Origin: Hyphomonas sp.
GTDB taxonomy: Bacteria; Pseudomonadota; Alphaproteobacteria; Caulobacterales; Hyphomonadaceae
Direction: 5' to 3'
Length of the DNA stretch: 5,955 nt
Assembly (NCBI GenBank): GCA_024743015.1
Contig: JANSXJ010000229.1
Location: forward strand, 1-5,955
Shown: positions 5,914-5,955 of the stretch, piece by piece
Layout of the letters: every line of letters begins with the position of its first letter
How positions within the stretch are numbered: the stretch's first letter is position 1
The notes under the pieces: model-generated
Seen by the model: only the letters and a program-made list of their open reading frames with translations
The model's database searches: none
Told to the model about the DNA's origin: nothing
Translations under genes and position numbers: made by a program

Positions 5914-5955
5914 CCGACTGGTTTGTGCTTTTTCATACGAAAACTGAAGAGGCAC
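5748..5955 (+). CDS. Integrase (tyrosine recombinase family), N-terminal part, cut by the window edge
   Basis: The first 69 residues are present. They read MPRYNSEKPFQIGEFWLSKR, then a WYRTWFDNEARQTRR stretch, SLGTSDFDEAKQAL and a Trp-containing helix. The block of WY-x-TW-[FY]-D, a R-x-TRR turn and (S/T)LGT-x-DF-x-EA is what I know from the N-terminal beta-strand/arm-binding portion of phage-type tyrosine recombinases in proteobacterial genomic islands. The catalytic domain with its Arg-His-Arg-Tyr residues would be beyond 5955 and is not seen. The start has a GGAG 8 bases upstream, and the gene overlaps the preceding HTH frame by 166 bases. It would join the ends of the element to a chromosomal target site, often a tRNA gene. 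No attachment site is visible here. Confidence 0.75.
   Translation, partial: MPRYNSEKPFQIGEFWLSKRPKSEAWYRTWFDNEARQTRRISLGTSDFDEAKQALTDWFVLFHTKTEEA

Larger units (their letters stand above)
231..5955 (+). mobile_element. Core of an integrative mobilizable element (edges not seen)
   Basis: Seven consecutive + strand genes encode an excisionase-like HTH protein, a TraF-like peptidase, a relaxase, a coupling protein, an RHH protein, a second HTH protein and an integrase N-terminus. Relaxase plus coupling protein plus integrase without any visible trb/virB channel gene is the classical definition of an IME. The attachment sites and both ends lie outside the window, so the size and target site are unknown. 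A full ICE with its channel genes elsewhere cannot be excluded. The start given is simply the first supported gene, not an attachment site. The call is family-level inference from gene content and order. Confidence 0.72.

Noticed and set aside
1..5955. tRNA/rRNA genes, CRISPR arrays, insertion sequences, toxin-antitoxin or defence cargo
   Set aside because: I looked for tRNA-like cloverleaf ends, regularly spaced repeats, transposase motifs and cargo genes and saw none. All space is taken by the mobilization and integration genes.

Overview
The window reads as the core of an integrative mobilizable element (IME), or a closely related mobile island, from an alphaproteobacterium. The host assignment is inference. 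It rests on the relaxase type (N-terminal VirD2/TraI-like nicking domain plus a DUF3363-type C-terminus, the 'RlxS' kind), on the VirD4/TraG coupling protein followed directly by a ribbon-helix-helix protein, and on moderate-to-high GC with mixed codon use. I cannot name a genus. Every gene I can support lies on the + strand, and together they cover nearly the whole window.

Layout. Positions 1-126 hold an open frame running in from the left that may be the tail of an unrecognised gene. Positions 127-230 are a short leader with a possible -10 box and a good Shine-Dalgarno sequence. Then come an 80-residue excisionase-like helix-turn-helix protein (231-473) and, through an ATGA overlap, a TraF-type S26 signal peptidase (470-970). 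A 205-base non-coding stretch (971-1175) carries seven copies of the pentamer GTGCA/TGCAC, several inside a longer GCGGTGCAGGG-like box, plus a small palindrome. I think it is the best candidate for the origin of transfer and/or the relaxase control region. It is followed by the relaxase (1176-3053), a 94-base gap ending in a perfect palindrome that touches the next start codon, the TraG/VirD4 coupling ATPase (3148-5067), a ribbon-helix-helix protein (5070-5516), a second small helix-turn-helix protein (5509-5913) and the N-terminus of a tyrosine-recombinase-like integrase (5748 to beyond the right edge).

How it would work (inference from family knowledge). The integrase, helped by one or both excisionase-like proteins, would excise and circularise the element. 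The relaxase would nick oriT and the coupling protein would deliver the nucleoprotein to a type IV secretion channel. No secretion-channel genes (trbB-L/virB) are visible. In related conjugative elements trbB usually follows the traG-RHH pair, but here a regulator and an integrase take that place. The element therefore probably borrows a channel from a co-resident conjugative plasmid or ICE. Tight spacing and overlaps suggest that mobilization and integration genes are co-expressed.

Most of this is a recognisable mobile-element backbone. The parts worth a second look are the iterated boxes before the relaxase, the 166-base overlap between the second HTH gene and the integrase, the palindrome and 9-codon leader at the coupling-protein start, and the presence of a pilin-processing peptidase in an element with no visible pilin.
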